A stretch of 40,104 bases of DNA from 73-13 sp035555435 (GTDB lineage Bacteria > Actinomycetota > Actinomycetes > Actinomycetales > Microbacteriaceae), in the NCBI GenBank assembly GCA_035555435.1, contig DATMGN010000049.1, forward strand, positions 1 through 40,104, in the 5' to 3' direction. The notes beneath the pieces are model-generated. The model was not told the DNA's origin. It did no database searches and saw only the letters and a list, made by a program, of their open reading frames with translations. This document shows positions 15,443 through 23,516 of this stretch, one piece after another. Within the stretch, counting starts at the first letter, position 1. The number at the start of each line of letters is the position of its first letter. The translations under genes were made by a program, and so were the position numbers.

Positions 15443-16812
15443 GGGTACCACCTCGCGAAGACGAGCGTCATCCCGAGCTGGTACATGAGCAGCACCGCGG
15501 TGTAGGCGAGGAGCGCACGCACCGCCCAGCGGTTGCGCATGAGCGGCAGCACGACCGCGATGAGCGCGGGGATGAGCGCGATGCCGTATCGCGGCGGGAT
15601 CGGGAAGAACGACCCTGTCGCGATGACGACGGACAGCGCGAGGACCGGCGCCGCAATGAGGTAGCCGATCAGCAGCGAGACCGGGAGTGCCCGGTCCCGC
15701 GCGCCGCGCGGGTATATGAGGACGGCGCCGACGACCGCCGCGACGGCGAGCCACTGGAGAGGGAGGAAGAGGTTGTTCGCGTCGGTCTGCGGGACGACCC
15801 ACTGGAGCGCGCCGCCGAGGAAGTTCACGAACTGCTGACCGAAGAGGTCGAACGTCGGCGGGGTCGCGACGCCCTGGTCGACCGCTGACGAGCGCACCGC
15901 AAAGATGGGGATGAGCTTCGTCCAGACCGCCGCGACAACGACGTTGGCCACGACGCCGAGCAGCGGCAGCCAGAACGTGCGGCCGAAGACTCCCCTGACG
16001 ACAGCGCCGGCCGTCGCCCCCGATCGACGCAGCTGAAGAATCCGATATGCGATGAGGTACACGAACGCGAAACCGACGGCGACGAGACTGGTCGCTTTGA
16101 ATAGCGCGCCCGCCGCGCCAAGTGCGACGAGCCACCAGCCTGAGGACTCACCGCGGGCGATCCGCATCGTGAGCCAGAGGGTGATCGCACCGAACAAGAA
16201 AATCGGCGCATCGGTCGAAACGAATGAGAACGTCCAGTAGCCGAACGGCGAGGCGACGCAGGCGAGTGCGACAGCGACGAACCCCCAGCCGGTGGCGCGG
16301 AACCGACGCGCGATGAGGTAGCAGAAGACGAGCCCGCCCCCGAGCCAGAGTGTGCCGACGAGTCGCCAGCCGGCGAGCTGATCGATGCCGGGGATAAGAC
16401 CGATCGCGTCGCCGACGAGTCGGTCGATCCAGAACTGCACCGGCGTGTAGATCGGGGCCGAGCTGATGCCTCCGAATGGGAACACACTCGGATCGCTCAT
16501 GTCCGAGCCGCAAGCCGCGCCCATGACCCCGAATGGGATCACGCCATGGCAGGCGAAAAGTCCCCTGACCAGTTCGCCGAGGTACTCTCCGGACCGGACG
16601 ATCCCCTGCCCGTACACCTTGTCGATGTAGTCGATGTATTGCGGCTCGTCGATCGGCGAAACGGCCTGACTGTGCAGGAGCGTGATGATCGCCATGTAAC
16701 CCATGCCGGCGACGAGGGTGACCACGAGGGCCCAGTGTCGGGCCATGGCTCCGCGGAAGCCGCTGGCAACGATGTGAGCGTCGACGAACGTCCGCCGCTC
16801 AGTCCCTGTCAC
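15439..16812 (-). CDS. GT-C-fold membrane glycosyltransferase, DUF2142-like
   Basis: The 457-residue protein has about eleven hydrophobic helices. A large first outer loop (about residues 50-135) opens with SPIDEPQYIDYIDK. A D-E pair just after helix 1 is the classic position for metal or acceptor binding in GT-C enzymes, and the DEPQ context recalls DUF2142 proteins. It would transfer a sugar from a polyprenol-phosphate donor on the outer face of the membrane; donor and acceptor are unknown. The GTG at 16812 lies 6 nt after TAGGCT (leaderless). It diverges from the GT2 at 16865 and is coupled to a paralogue lacking this loop. Confidence 0.8.
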   Translation of the reverse strand: MTGTERRTFVDAHIVASGFRGAMARHWALVVTLVAGMGYMAIITLLHSQAVSPIDEPQYIDYIDKVYGQGIVRSGEYLGELVRGLFACHGVIPFGVMGAACGSDMSDPSVFPFGGISSAPIYTPVQFWIDRLVGDAIGLIPGIDQLAGWRLVGTLWLGGGLVFCYLIARRFRATGWGFVAVALACVASPFGYWTFSFVSTDAPIFLFGAITLWLTMRIARGESSGWWLVALGAAGALFKATSLVAVGFAFVYLIAYRILQLRRSGATAGAVVRGVFGRTFWLPLLGVVANVVVAAVWTKLIPIFAVRSSAVDQGVATPPTFDLFGQQFVNFLGGALQWVVPQTDANNLFLPLQWLAVAAVVGAVLIYPRGARDRALPVSLLIGYLIAAPVLALSVVIATGSFFPIPPRYGIALIPALIAVVLPLMRNRWAVRALLAYTAVLLMYQLGMTLVFARWYP

Positions 16813-16818
16813 CCCGAC

Positions 16819-16824
16819 AGCCTA
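16819..16824 (-). promoter_or_regulatory. Putative -10 element (TAGGCT) of the GT-C pair
   Basis: TAGGCT ends 6 nt before the GTG at 16812. It is the minus-strand half of a 52-nt divergent promoter region. Confidence 0.5.
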
Positions 16825-16852
16825 CCGAGGCGTCGCCTCGAGACCCGGGCGG

Positions 16853-16858
16853 TAGCGT
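16853..16858 (+). promoter_or_regulatory. Putative -10 element (TAGCGT) of the GT2 at 16865
   Basis: TAGCGT ends 6 nt before the GTG at 16865. No ribosome site is present, consistent with leaderless initiation. Confidence 0.48.
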
Positions 16859-16864
16859 GGTGCC

Positions 16865-17836
16865 GTGGCTTCCCCGGACGCGCGCGACCGACCGCCGGTG
16901 ACCGTCGTGATCGTCGACTGGAACGAGCCGGAGGTGACACTCGAAGCGGTGCGCTCCGTCCTCGACCAGCTCGACGGACCGCGCACCGAGATCGTCGTCG
17001 TCGACAACGGCTCGGAGCGCACGGCGGCCGGCCATCCCGCGGCCGAGCTCCCCGGCGTCCGATTCGTACGACTCGCCGAGAACGCGGGCTTCGCGGGGGG
17101 TGCGAACGCCGGCATCGCCGCGGCGAGCGGCGAGGCGATCGTCCTGCTCAACAACGACGCGCGTCTCGAGCCGGGAGCGCTCGCGGCACTCATCGCCCCG
17201 CTCGCGGAGCCGCGCGTCGGCGCCGTGACGGCGCTCATTCTCCTCGACCGCGCCGAGGGCCCGACCCTCGTGAATTCGACGGGCGGCGAGGTCACTCGAT
17301 CGGCGAACGGCCGCGATCGGGACTGGGAGCTGCCGCTCTCGGAGCTCCGGCGCCCGGCCGGTCCTGCACCGGCGTTCTCGGGGGGCGCGGTCGCGCTCTC
17401 GCGGGAGGCGATCGCCGACGTGGGAGGACCCTTCGACGAACGGCTCTTCATGTACTACGAGGACACCGAGCTGTCCTTCCGGCTGCGCCGCCGCGGTTGG
17501 GAGATCCGGTATGAGCCGAGCGCGGTGGTGAGGCACCGGCACGCGCACTCCTCCCGCGCGGGCTCCGACTTCTTCCTCCGGCTTAACGAGCGCAACCGCC
17601 TGCGATTCGCCGTGGTCCACGGGACCGCGGGCATACTCACCAGGGCGTACTGGCGGACGCTCGCGGGGACGGCCTCACGCCTCCTACGCGGCGACGGCCG
17701 CGGCGCCACCCGCCGCCTAGCTGCGCTTGGCCATTCACTTCGGCATCTCCCTCAGCTGGTTCGATCGCGCCGCGAAGTCACAAAATCAGCGACGACGCCT
17801 CTTCGCGAGCTATGGGGAGGAACCCCAAGAGACTAG
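16865..17836 (+). CDS. GT2 family glycosyltransferase
   Basis: The 323-residue GT-A enzyme reads VTVVIVDWNEPEVTLEAVRS, IVVVDNGSER and NAGFAGGANAGIAAA, then the metal site VLLNNDARLEPGAL (NND), SGGAVALSREAI, and LFMYYEDTELSFRLRRRGW with RHRHAHSS after it. This is the common WcaA/GT2 subgroup with the E-D-T-E-L acceptor-side motif, used for rhamnose, galactofuranose or similar transfers (family knowledge; donor not determinable). The C-terminal 80 residues are basic and amphipathic. The GTG at 16865 is leaderless by position. Its TAG stop overlaps the TAG stop of rfbA on the other strand through a shared CTAG. Confidence 0.92.
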   Translation: MASPDARDRPPVTVVIVDWNEPEVTLEAVRSVLDQLDGPRTEIVVVDNGSERTAAGHPAAELPGVRFVRLAENAGFAGGANAGIAAASGEAIVLLNNDARLEPGALAALIAPLAEPRVGAVTALILLDRAEGPTLVNSTGGEVTRSANGRDRDWELPLSELRRPAGPAPAFSGGAVALSREAIADVGGPFDERLFMYYEDTELSFRLRRRGWEIRYEPSAVVRHRHAHSSRAGSDFFLRLNERNRLRFAVVHGTAGILTRAYWRTLAGTASRLLRGDGRGATRRLAALGHSLRHLPQLVRSRREVTKSATTPLRELWGGTPRD

Positions 17837-18693
17837 TCGAGCAAGTCGAGCAAGTACGTCCCATAACCGCTCTTGACGAGCGAGGTGCCGAGGCTCCGCA
17901 GCTCATCGTCATCGATCCAGCCCTGGCGCCAGGCGATCTCCTCGATGCAGCCGATCTTGAACCCCTGCCGGTCCTCGATGACACGGACGTATTCGGCGGC
18001 CTGCATCATCGACTCGAAGGTGCCGGTGTCGAGCCACGCCGTTCCGCGGTCGAGCACCTGCACCCGCAGACGACCGGCGCGCAGGTAAGCGTCGTTGACG
18101 GCCGTGATCTCAAGCTCGCCCCGCTCGCTAGGCTCGATCGACTTCGCGATCCGCACCACGTCGTTGTCGTAGAAGTAGAGACCGGGCACCGCATACGAGC
18201 TCTTCGGTACCGCCGGCTTCTCCTCGATAGAGATCGCATTGCCGTCCGCATCGAACTCGACGACGCCATAGGCGGTGGGATTCGACACGTGGTACGCGAA
18301 GATGAGGCCGCCGTCGAGCTCCGTGTGGCCTTCGAGCGCGGTGCCGAGGCCGCTACCGTGGAAGATGTTGTCACCGAGGACGAGTGCGACAGAGTCATCG
18401 CCGATGAACTCCTCGCCGATGATGAACGCCTGCGCAAGTCCGTCGGGCGACGGCTGGACCGCATACGACAGCTCGACTCCGAGATCTCCCCCGTCGCCGA
18501 GCAGACCCACGAACGCATCGTGATGCTCCGGCGTCGTGATGATGAGGATCTCTCGTATACCGGCCGCCATCAATGTCGACAGGGGGTAGTACACCATCGG
18601 CTTGTCATAGATCGGCATCAGCTGCTTCGAGATCCCCTTGGTGATGGGATGCAGTCGGGTGCCGGAGCCGCCGGCGAGGATGATGCCGCGCAC
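17833..18693 (-). CDS. rfbA: Glucose-1-phosphate thymidylyltransferase
   Basis: The 286-residue enzyme forms dTDP-glucose from dTTP and glucose-1-phosphate, the first step to dTDP-L-rhamnose. It carries the nucleotidyltransferase signature GGSGTRLHPITKGISKQLMP, YDKPMVYYPLSTLM, LVLGDNIFHGSGL, the EEKP motif and GTAWLDTGTFESMM, all typical of RmlA. Length is normal. The GTG at 18693 has no Shine-Dalgarno, and a TAGGCT hexamer ends 8 nt before it. Remarkably, the first three bases of that hexamer are the stop codon of rfbC. It is the last gene of the minus-strand unit and converges with the GT2 at 17836. rfbB and rfbD lie 20 kb away. Confidence 0.97.
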   Translation of the reverse strand: MRGIILAGGSGTRLHPITKGISKQLMPIYDKPMVYYPLSTLMAAGIREILIITTPEHHDAFVGLLGDGGDLGVELSYAVQPSPDGLAQAFIIGEEFIGDDSVALVLGDNIFHGSGLGTALEGHTELDGGLIFAYHVSNPTAYGVVEFDADGNAISIEEKPAVPKSSYAVPGLYFYDNDVVRIAKSIEPSERGELEITAVNDAYLRAGRLRVQVLDRGTAWLDTGTFESMMQAAEYVRVIEDRQGFKIGCIEEIAWRQGWIDDDELRSLGTSLVKSGYGTYLLDLLD

Positions 18694-18701
18694 GGGATTC
18701 G

Positions 18702-18707
18702 AGCCTA
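18702..18707 (-). promoter_or_regulatory. Putative -10 element (TAGGCT) of rfbA, built on the rfbC stop codon
   Basis: TAGGCT begins with the TAG stop of rfbC (18705-18707) and ends 8 nt before the rfbA GTG. rfbA could thus be made both from read-through of the operon and from its own leaderless transcript. Confidence 0.42.
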
Positions 18708-19310
18708 CCGGTCGGCCAGCTGGCGAAGGTAGGCGAGCACGTCGGTGTGCACCGGGAGCGTTCCCGCGTCGAGCACCTCTGCAAGCGAAGGCGCATCGCG
18801 ATCCTTGGCCGAGAGCACGAGGTCTTCGAGCGCGAAGGGGAACTCCAGCCCGATCGCCGGGTCGAGCGGCGAGATGCCGTGTTCGCGCGGAGCGTTGTAG
18901 GTCTCCGAAACGAGATAGCCGACCGTCGTGTCGTCCTCGAGGGCGACGAACGCGTGACCGAGGCCTTCCGAGATGTAGAGCGCCGAGCGATTCTCGTCAT
19001 CGAGCCGGACGGCTTCCCACTTCCCGAAGGTCGGAGAGCCGACCCGGATGTCGACGACGAAGTCGATGATCGCACCGCGGAAGCACTGCACATACTTCGC
19101 CTGCCCGGGCGGGACGTCCGCATAGTGAATTCCCCGGACGACACCTCGGGCGGAGATCGAGACGTTCATCTGCGCGAGCTGGAACCGATGACCGATCGCA
19201 TCGCCGAGGGTCTCCGCCCGATACGCCTCGAGGAACCCTCCTCGTTCATCTCGGAAGACAGTCGGGTTCACCTCCCACGCACCGGTGATCGACAGTTCAC
19301 GCGGAGTCAT
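18705..19310 (-). CDS. rfbC: dTDP-4-dehydrorhamnose 3,5-epimerase
   Basis: The 201-residue cupin enzyme epimerises dTDP-4-keto-6-deoxyglucose at C3 and C5. RmlC features are visible: PTVFRDERGGFLEAYR, the catalytic His in VVRGIHYADVPPGQAKYV, VVDIRVGSPTFGKWE, LYISEGLGHAFVALED and TYNAPREHGISPLDPAIGLEFP. The last 30 residues extend slightly beyond the compact cupin. The ATG at 19310 overlaps the end of the upstream GtrB-like gene by 14 nt. rfbA follows 11 nt after its stop. Pairing of rfbC with rfbA apart from rfbB and rfbD is unusual but not rare in actinobacteria. Confidence 0.96.
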   Translation of the reverse strand: MTPRELSITGAWEVNPTVFRDERGGFLEAYRAETLGDAIGHRFQLAQMNVSISARGVVRGIHYADVPPGQAKYVQCFRGAIIDFVVDIRVGSPTFGKWEAVRLDDENRSALYISEGLGHAFVALEDDTTVGYLVSETYNAPREHGISPLDPAIGLEFPFALEDLVLSAKDRDAPSLAEVLDAGTLPVHTDVLAYLRQLADR

Positions 19311-20355
19311 CGCGTCGCTCCTCATCCTCTTCGAAATCGGCAGCCGGGTCCTCGACGAGGACGAAGAGCGGACGCCCCATCGCGACGTTGAGCGTGACCC
19401 CGATGTACTCGGCGACGATTCCGAGCGAGACGAGAAGCGCCCCGGAGCACAGCAGCGTGATGACGGCGAGACTCGTCCAACCCTGTGCGTCGACATGGCC
19501 TGTGAGCCGCTCGACGATGATGTAGATCGCGAGCGCGACGCCGAGCAGGGCGAGGACACCGCCGAGCACTGACACGATGCGCAGTCCTCGCGTCCCGCTC
19601 GAGAGCACCATCCGCCAGAAGTGCGCGAAGAGCGTCCTGGTCGAGTAGCCCGACGGCCGATCCCCCTCAGCACGCAGCGTGACCGGCGCGAGCGCGATGC
19701 GATCGTTGACCCACCCCAGCGCGACGTCCAGGTAGACCCCGCTCGCCGCGAACTCAGCGAGCCGCCGACCGATGTCGCCGCGCACGAGCCGGTAGCTCTG
19801 GTACTCGCGGAAGCCCCTGCTGCCGAGAATCAACCCCATCAGCCGCTTCGCGCCACGAGAAGCGGCATTCCGGAAGGCACCGTGGGGCGGCGCGTTGACA
19901 GGGCGGCCATAGACAACACCTGCCCGGCCGTCGATCGCAGCATCAATGAACGCAGGGAGGTCGGCCGGGTCGTGCTGTCCGTCCTCATCGAGCGTCGTGA
20001 TCCACTCGCCCGTCGACGCCGACATCCCGGCGATCGTCGCGGCGTGCTGGCCGAAATTCCGGCTGAGCCAGATCGCGCGGACCTCGGGATGGGCGCGCTC
20101 GAGCTCGCGGATGACGACGTCGCTCTCGTCGGGACCGTTGTCGTGGACGAGGATGACCTCGGTCACTCGGAACTCCCGGCCTCCCGGCGTGCGGGTCGCC
20201 GAGCGATGCGCGAGGATCTCCCCGACGACACTCCCGAGGGTCGCCGCGCCCCGATAGACGGGGATCACTGCACTCACGGAATGCACGCGAGCGACCGCAT
20301 GATCAGGGGCCTCGACCACGTCGGTCACGGTACCACGGGGGTCGATGCCATCCAT
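19297..20355 (-). CDS. GtrB/ArnC-like polyprenol-phosphate glycosyltransferase
   Basis: The 352-residue protein has a cytoplasmic GT2 domain: VSAVIPVYRGAATLGSVVGE, VILVHDNGPDES, LSRNFGQHAATIAGM, and the metal site ITTLDEDGQHDPADL (DED). Two C-terminal transmembrane helices follow (about 265-287 and 300-325). This is the GtrB/ArnC/DPM1 architecture, making an undecaprenyl- or decaprenyl-phosphate sugar. The acidic tail (DPAADFEEDEERRDD) is unassigned. The ATG at 20355 is two bases after the stop of the upstream membrane protein with no ribosome site, so re-initiation is likely. With GtrA upstream and two GT-C-like proteins in the same unit, it probably supplies their lipid-linked donor. Confidence 0.92.
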   Translation of the reverse strand: MDGIDPRGTVTDVVEAPDHAVARVHSVSAVIPVYRGAATLGSVVGEILAHRSATRTPGGREFRVTEVILVHDNGPDESDVVIRELERAHPEVRAIWLSRNFGQHAATIAGMSASTGEWITTLDEDGQHDPADLPAFIDAAIDGRAGVVYGRPVNAPPHGAFRNAASRGAKRLMGLILGSRGFREYQSYRLVRGDIGRRLAEFAASGVYLDVALGWVNDRIALAPVTLRAEGDRPSGYSTRTLFAHFWRMVLSSGTRGLRIVSVLGGVLALLGVALAIYIIVERLTGHVDAQGWTSLAVITLLCSGALLVSLGIVAEYIGVTLNVAMGRPLFVLVEDPAADFEEDEERRDDSA

Positions 20356-20357
20356 CG

Positions 20358-22139
20358 TCAGCCGAACGGGTAGAACGCGAAGCGGCCGTCCGTCGACTCG
20401 AGGCCCGGGCCGCCGAGCCGCGACTCGAGCGCGGCCTCGATCTCGCCCGCCGGGTCGCCCGCGCGGTCGACGACGACCCCCGAGAACCCGAGCGCCTCGG
20501 CCTCTCGCTGGAACTCCGCCGGCGGCAGCGCCGCGATGTCGCCGAGCCGATCGATCTCCTCCCGACCGCGGATGCCGCCGCCCGACCAGCGCAGCGAGTC
20601 CGAGTGCAGGTAGAGCCGCAGCTGGTCCTGATCGAGTGCGGTGCCGACCGGCGGCGACTCGGGGAACGGGATGAACGGCAGCTGGAAGACCGTCGCGCCG
20701 TGGGGCAGCTCTGACTGCAGTCCGGCCGCGAACCTGGCATCGGAGTCGAATGAGACGATCGTCGCGGCGCGAGCGGCCGGATCGGCGGCCGGCACCTGAT
20801 CCCAGTAGGCGAACCCCACGAGCAGCGCGGCGACGACAGCGCTGATCCCCGTGAACGCACCGGGACGTCGTGCGCTGCGCGCCACCCGTTCGATCACGGC
20901 TCCGAGCAGGAGCCCGACGGCGGCGAGTGCGACGGCCGCAATGACGATCGACATGCGATTCCAGCCCCGCACGACCTGCGTCACGAAGCCGACGAGGGTC
21001 TCGACACCGCCGACCCACGAGAAGAGCAGGGCGATGAACGCGATGAACGCGAGCCCGATGAGCGCCTGCCAGCGGCGACTCGGCGCCCGATCGGATCCCG
21101 CGACCACCCGCACGAGCGCGATCGCGATCGCGACGATGAGCGCGACGAGCCCGATCGCACCGATGACCCCGAGCGCCGGAGACTCGCTTGGCAGCGGATA
21201 GTGCGCGTCGTAGAGTCCCCGGAGTTCCTGGAACAGTCCGAATCGATGGTGCGGAGCAGGCAGCAGCAGCTGGACCAGCTTCAGCGCATAGATCTCGGAC
21301 TCGACAGGAGTGCGCACGAGAGCCCCGGGGTTGGGGCCTGCGAGGATCGAGTGGATCCAGTCCGGCAGCATGTTCACGACGATGACGACGACGATCACGC
21401 CGCCGGCTGCGACGGCGCCCCAGAACGCCCGCCAACGCCTCCGCACGATGAGCGCGCCGACCGCGGCGCACACTCCGAGGATTGCGATGAAGAGCGCGTA
21501 GTAGGCGGAGATCGACGCGAGCAGCGCGAGGGAGGCGGCAGTCCCGCCGGTCCGGCCGAGCAGATGTCCGAACCCGCGGCGCATTCCGGCGCGCGCACCC
21601 CAGAGCGGCTCGCCGCGCAGGATCCGCCAGACGACGACGAGCCCGAGCGGCACGACCCAGTACCAGCCGAGGAACATGTGCCCCTCGGCGCGCTGGAAGT
21701 GATACGGCGCGATCGCGTAGACGACCCCAAGCCCTCCGGCCAACCAGGCGCCGAGGCCCACTCGACGCCCGAACCACGTCATCGTCGCCGCGGCAAGCGG
21801 GAAGCCAATCAGGAAGAACGCGTTCATGACCGCGCCCCACGTCGGCAGGACGAGCCCGAGGAGCAGGATCACGACGTAGTTGAGGTCGTCGCCCGTCGCG
21901 TAGTCGTGATAATTCTGCCCCGATGGGGCCCCGAGCGCCGACTGCCATTCGTACCAGCCGGTCTCCATGACCGTCTTGACATGTGCCGCGACTGACAGCC
22001 CGTCACCCGAGTAGGTGATCGGCACGTCCCAGCGACCCGTGAGGAGTCCCGTCGCCGGCAGCGCCACCGCGAGCGCGGCGACCGAGGAGCCGCCGACGGC
22101 AAGCACGCCGGGGCGCGAGATCCAGGATCGGAACCGCAT
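20358..22139 (-). CDS. Large multi-pass membrane protein, GT-C-like
   Basis: This 593-residue protein has an N-terminal helix, a conserved-looking outer loop (YSGDGLSVAAHVK, later HDYATGDDLNY), ten or more further helices, and a soluble C-terminal domain of about 150 residues after the last helix. The arrangement resembles bacterial GT-C or YfhO-type glycosyltransferases, but the D-E pair seen in the neighbours is replaced by GDG and GDD motifs. The acceptor and sugar are unknown. I prefer ATG 22139, which overlaps the upstream stop by one base (TGATG), over the TTG one codon earlier. It lies between a GT2 and the GtrB-like gene in the same operon. Confidence 0.78.
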   Translation of the reverse strand: MRFRSWISRPGVLAVGGSSVAALAVALPATGLLTGRWDVPITYSGDGLSVAAHVKTVMETGWYEWQSALGAPSGQNYHDYATGDDLNYVVILLLGLVLPTWGAVMNAFFLIGFPLAAATMTWFGRRVGLGAWLAGGLGVVYAIAPYHFQRAEGHMFLGWYWVVPLGLVVVWRILRGEPLWGARAGMRRGFGHLLGRTGGTAASLALLASISAYYALFIAILGVCAAVGALIVRRRWRAFWGAVAAGGVIVVVIVVNMLPDWIHSILAGPNPGALVRTPVESEIYALKLVQLLLPAPHHRFGLFQELRGLYDAHYPLPSESPALGVIGAIGLVALIVAIAIALVRVVAGSDRAPSRRWQALIGLAFIAFIALLFSWVGGVETLVGFVTQVVRGWNRMSIVIAAVALAAVGLLLGAVIERVARSARRPGAFTGISAVVAALLVGFAYWDQVPAADPAARAATIVSFDSDARFAAGLQSELPHGATVFQLPFIPFPESPPVGTALDQDQLRLYLHSDSLRWSGGGIRGREEIDRLGDIAALPPAEFQREAEALGFSGVVVDRAGDPAGEIEAALESRLGGPGLESTDGRFAFYPFG

Positions 22140-22987
22140 CAACCATCGCCTCCGTCCGGCAGCCTGAGTCGGCGGCGGTTGAGAGCGTAAAAGGCGCGGC
22201 GGCCGAGCGCCGCGAACCTCGCCCTGCGATCACCGGTTCGGATGTCGGAGTCGGAGAGCAATCCCGGATGCTCGGCCGCGAACGCGTGGTGGAACGCGAT
22301 CGCCTGCTCCGCCTGCTGACGCGACAGCGCGATGCTCCACTGGCCAGCGTTGACCCGGAACCCGCTCACGACGGCGTCGAGTCCGATCATCGGTCCGGAT
22401 AGCAGGACCCGCGCGTAGCTCGCCTGGTCGATGAGGTAGGCGTAGCGGCCATCCCAGCCACCCGCAGCGTCGAGGGCCGCGCGACGGAACAGCACAGCAC
22501 CCGGCTCGCCGAAGAGATTCGTCCCAGCTCGGACGGTCGCGCGAATGGCCTCGCGGCCGTCGTGGCGTCCCACGAGCGATCCGAGCCCTCGACCTGCGAC
22601 GAGCACAGCCCCGGCGGCGTCCAGGATGTCCCTCCGGCCGGCGACGAGCACCGCTTCCGGATCGGCGGCGAGCGCGGCCACCTGCGCGGCGAGCGCGCCC
22701 GGACGCAGCAGGTCGTCACCCGGCACGAGCTTGAGGTACTCCCCCGTTGCCGCATCCGTGACGCGCTGCCAGTTGCGCACGGCCCCACCGCCGGCCGGGG
22801 TCGACAGCAGCGTGACCCGAGGATCGGCGGTGAAGGGCTCGAGGACGTCTCGGGTGCCATCCGTCGACGAGTGGTCGGCGACGATGAGCTCGAGGTCCGC
22901 ATGGTCCTGACCGAGGATCGACCGCACCGTCTCGGCGATCGTCACGGCGTTCTGAAATGCCGGGATGACGACGGAGACGCGCGTCAC
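22139..22987 (-). CDS. GT2 family glycosyltransferase
   Basis: The 282-residue GT-A enzyme begins VSVVIPAFQNAVTIAETVRS and has LIVADHSSTDGT, the metal-site block LKLVPGDDLLRPGAL (GDD), and FRRAALDAAGGWDGRYAYLIDQASYARVL as the acceptor-side region. It is a soluble GT2 without membrane helices and would add a sugar on the cytoplasmic side. The donor is unknown. The GTG at 22987 overlaps the stop of gtrA (GTGA), and its stop overlaps the next ATG, so it is translated in a coupled chain. It sits between GtrA and a large membrane protein, but its sequence is not of the GtrB type. Confidence 0.9.
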   Translation of the reverse strand: MTRVSVVIPAFQNAVTIAETVRSILGQDHADLELIVADHSSTDGTRDVLEPFTADPRVTLLSTPAGGGAVRNWQRVTDAATGEYLKLVPGDDLLRPGALAAQVAALAADPEAVLVAGRRDILDAAGAVLVAGRGLGSLVGRHDGREAIRATVRAGTNLFGEPGAVLFRRAALDAAGGWDGRYAYLIDQASYARVLLSGPMIGLDAVVSGFRVNAGQWSIALSRQQAEQAIAFHHAFAAEHPGLLSDSDIRTGDRRARFAALGRRAFYALNRRRLRLPDGGDG

Positions 22988-23514
22988 AGCACACCCCGCT
23001 CGATCTCATCGATCGCTCCGGGCTCCGCCGCTTCCGCAGCTGCCTGCTTCGGGCGGCGGAACGAGAAGTACTTGTGCCCGAACCAGCTCACGATGACCGT
23101 GACGATGGTGATGAGGAGCTGTGCGAGGAGCGTCGGCACGCCGGCCAGGACCAGGAGGGGCAGCACGACGATGTTGATCGAGAAGGTCACGACGTAGACC
23201 GCCTGGAACCGGATGAAGTCCCGAATCACGTGACCGCGGACGCGGAACACGAAATTCCTGTGGAGCACGAAGGCGATGAGCGTCGCGACGACGTGCGCGC
23301 ACAGCAGCGTCACGACCGAGGCGGCCGAGGCACCGATCGATGGGGTCACGGGACGACCCACGAGAAAGTCGAACAGGATGAAGAGCAGATATCCGACACC
23401 CGTGTTGAACGCGCCGACGATGAGGAACGCGATCCTCTGGTCGCGAATCAGTCGGAGCAGCAGCCCCGGCCGAGGCGCGTCGGCGCTGGTCGTCTCCGTC
23501 ACGTTCTCCGCCAT
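22984..23514 (-). CDS. gtrA: GtrA family membrane protein
   Basis: The 176-residue protein has four hydrophobic helices in the GtrA pattern: FLIVGAFNTGVGYLLFILFDF, LLCAHVVATLIAFVLHRNFVF, then two C-terminal helices and SWFGHKYFSFRRP near the end. N-T-G-G-Y and HRNFVFR are typical of the family, which is thought to flip polyprenol-phosphate sugars to the outer face. N- and C-terminal tails are hydrophilic. The ATG at 23514 lies two bases after the stop of the upstream GT-C gene. With the GtrB-like enzyme at 19297 and GT-C proteins in the same unit, it completes a three-part glycosylation module. Confidence 0.93.
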   Translation of the reverse strand: MAENVTETTSADAPRPGLLLRLIRDQRIAFLIVGAFNTGVGYLLFILFDFLVGRPVTPSIGASAASVVTLLCAHVVATLIAFVLHRNFVFRVRGHVIRDFIRFQAVYVVTFSINIVVLPLLVLAGVPTLLAQLLITIVTVIVSWFGHKYFSFRRPKQAAAEAAEPGAIDEIERGVL

Positions 23515-23516
23515 CG

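Noticed and set aside
13256..15505. A 749-codon open frame on the plus strand opposite the GT4 and GT-C genes
   Set aside because: Its translation is dominated by Arg, Asp and Glu in low-complexity patterns with no family motif. The minus-strand genes there have clear motifs and coupled starts.
15442..16135. Upstream extension of the loop-less GT-C-like protein
   Set aside because: The frame continues inside the upstream GT-C gene with Arg-rich sequence. The GTGA overlap at 15442 marks a natural coupled start.
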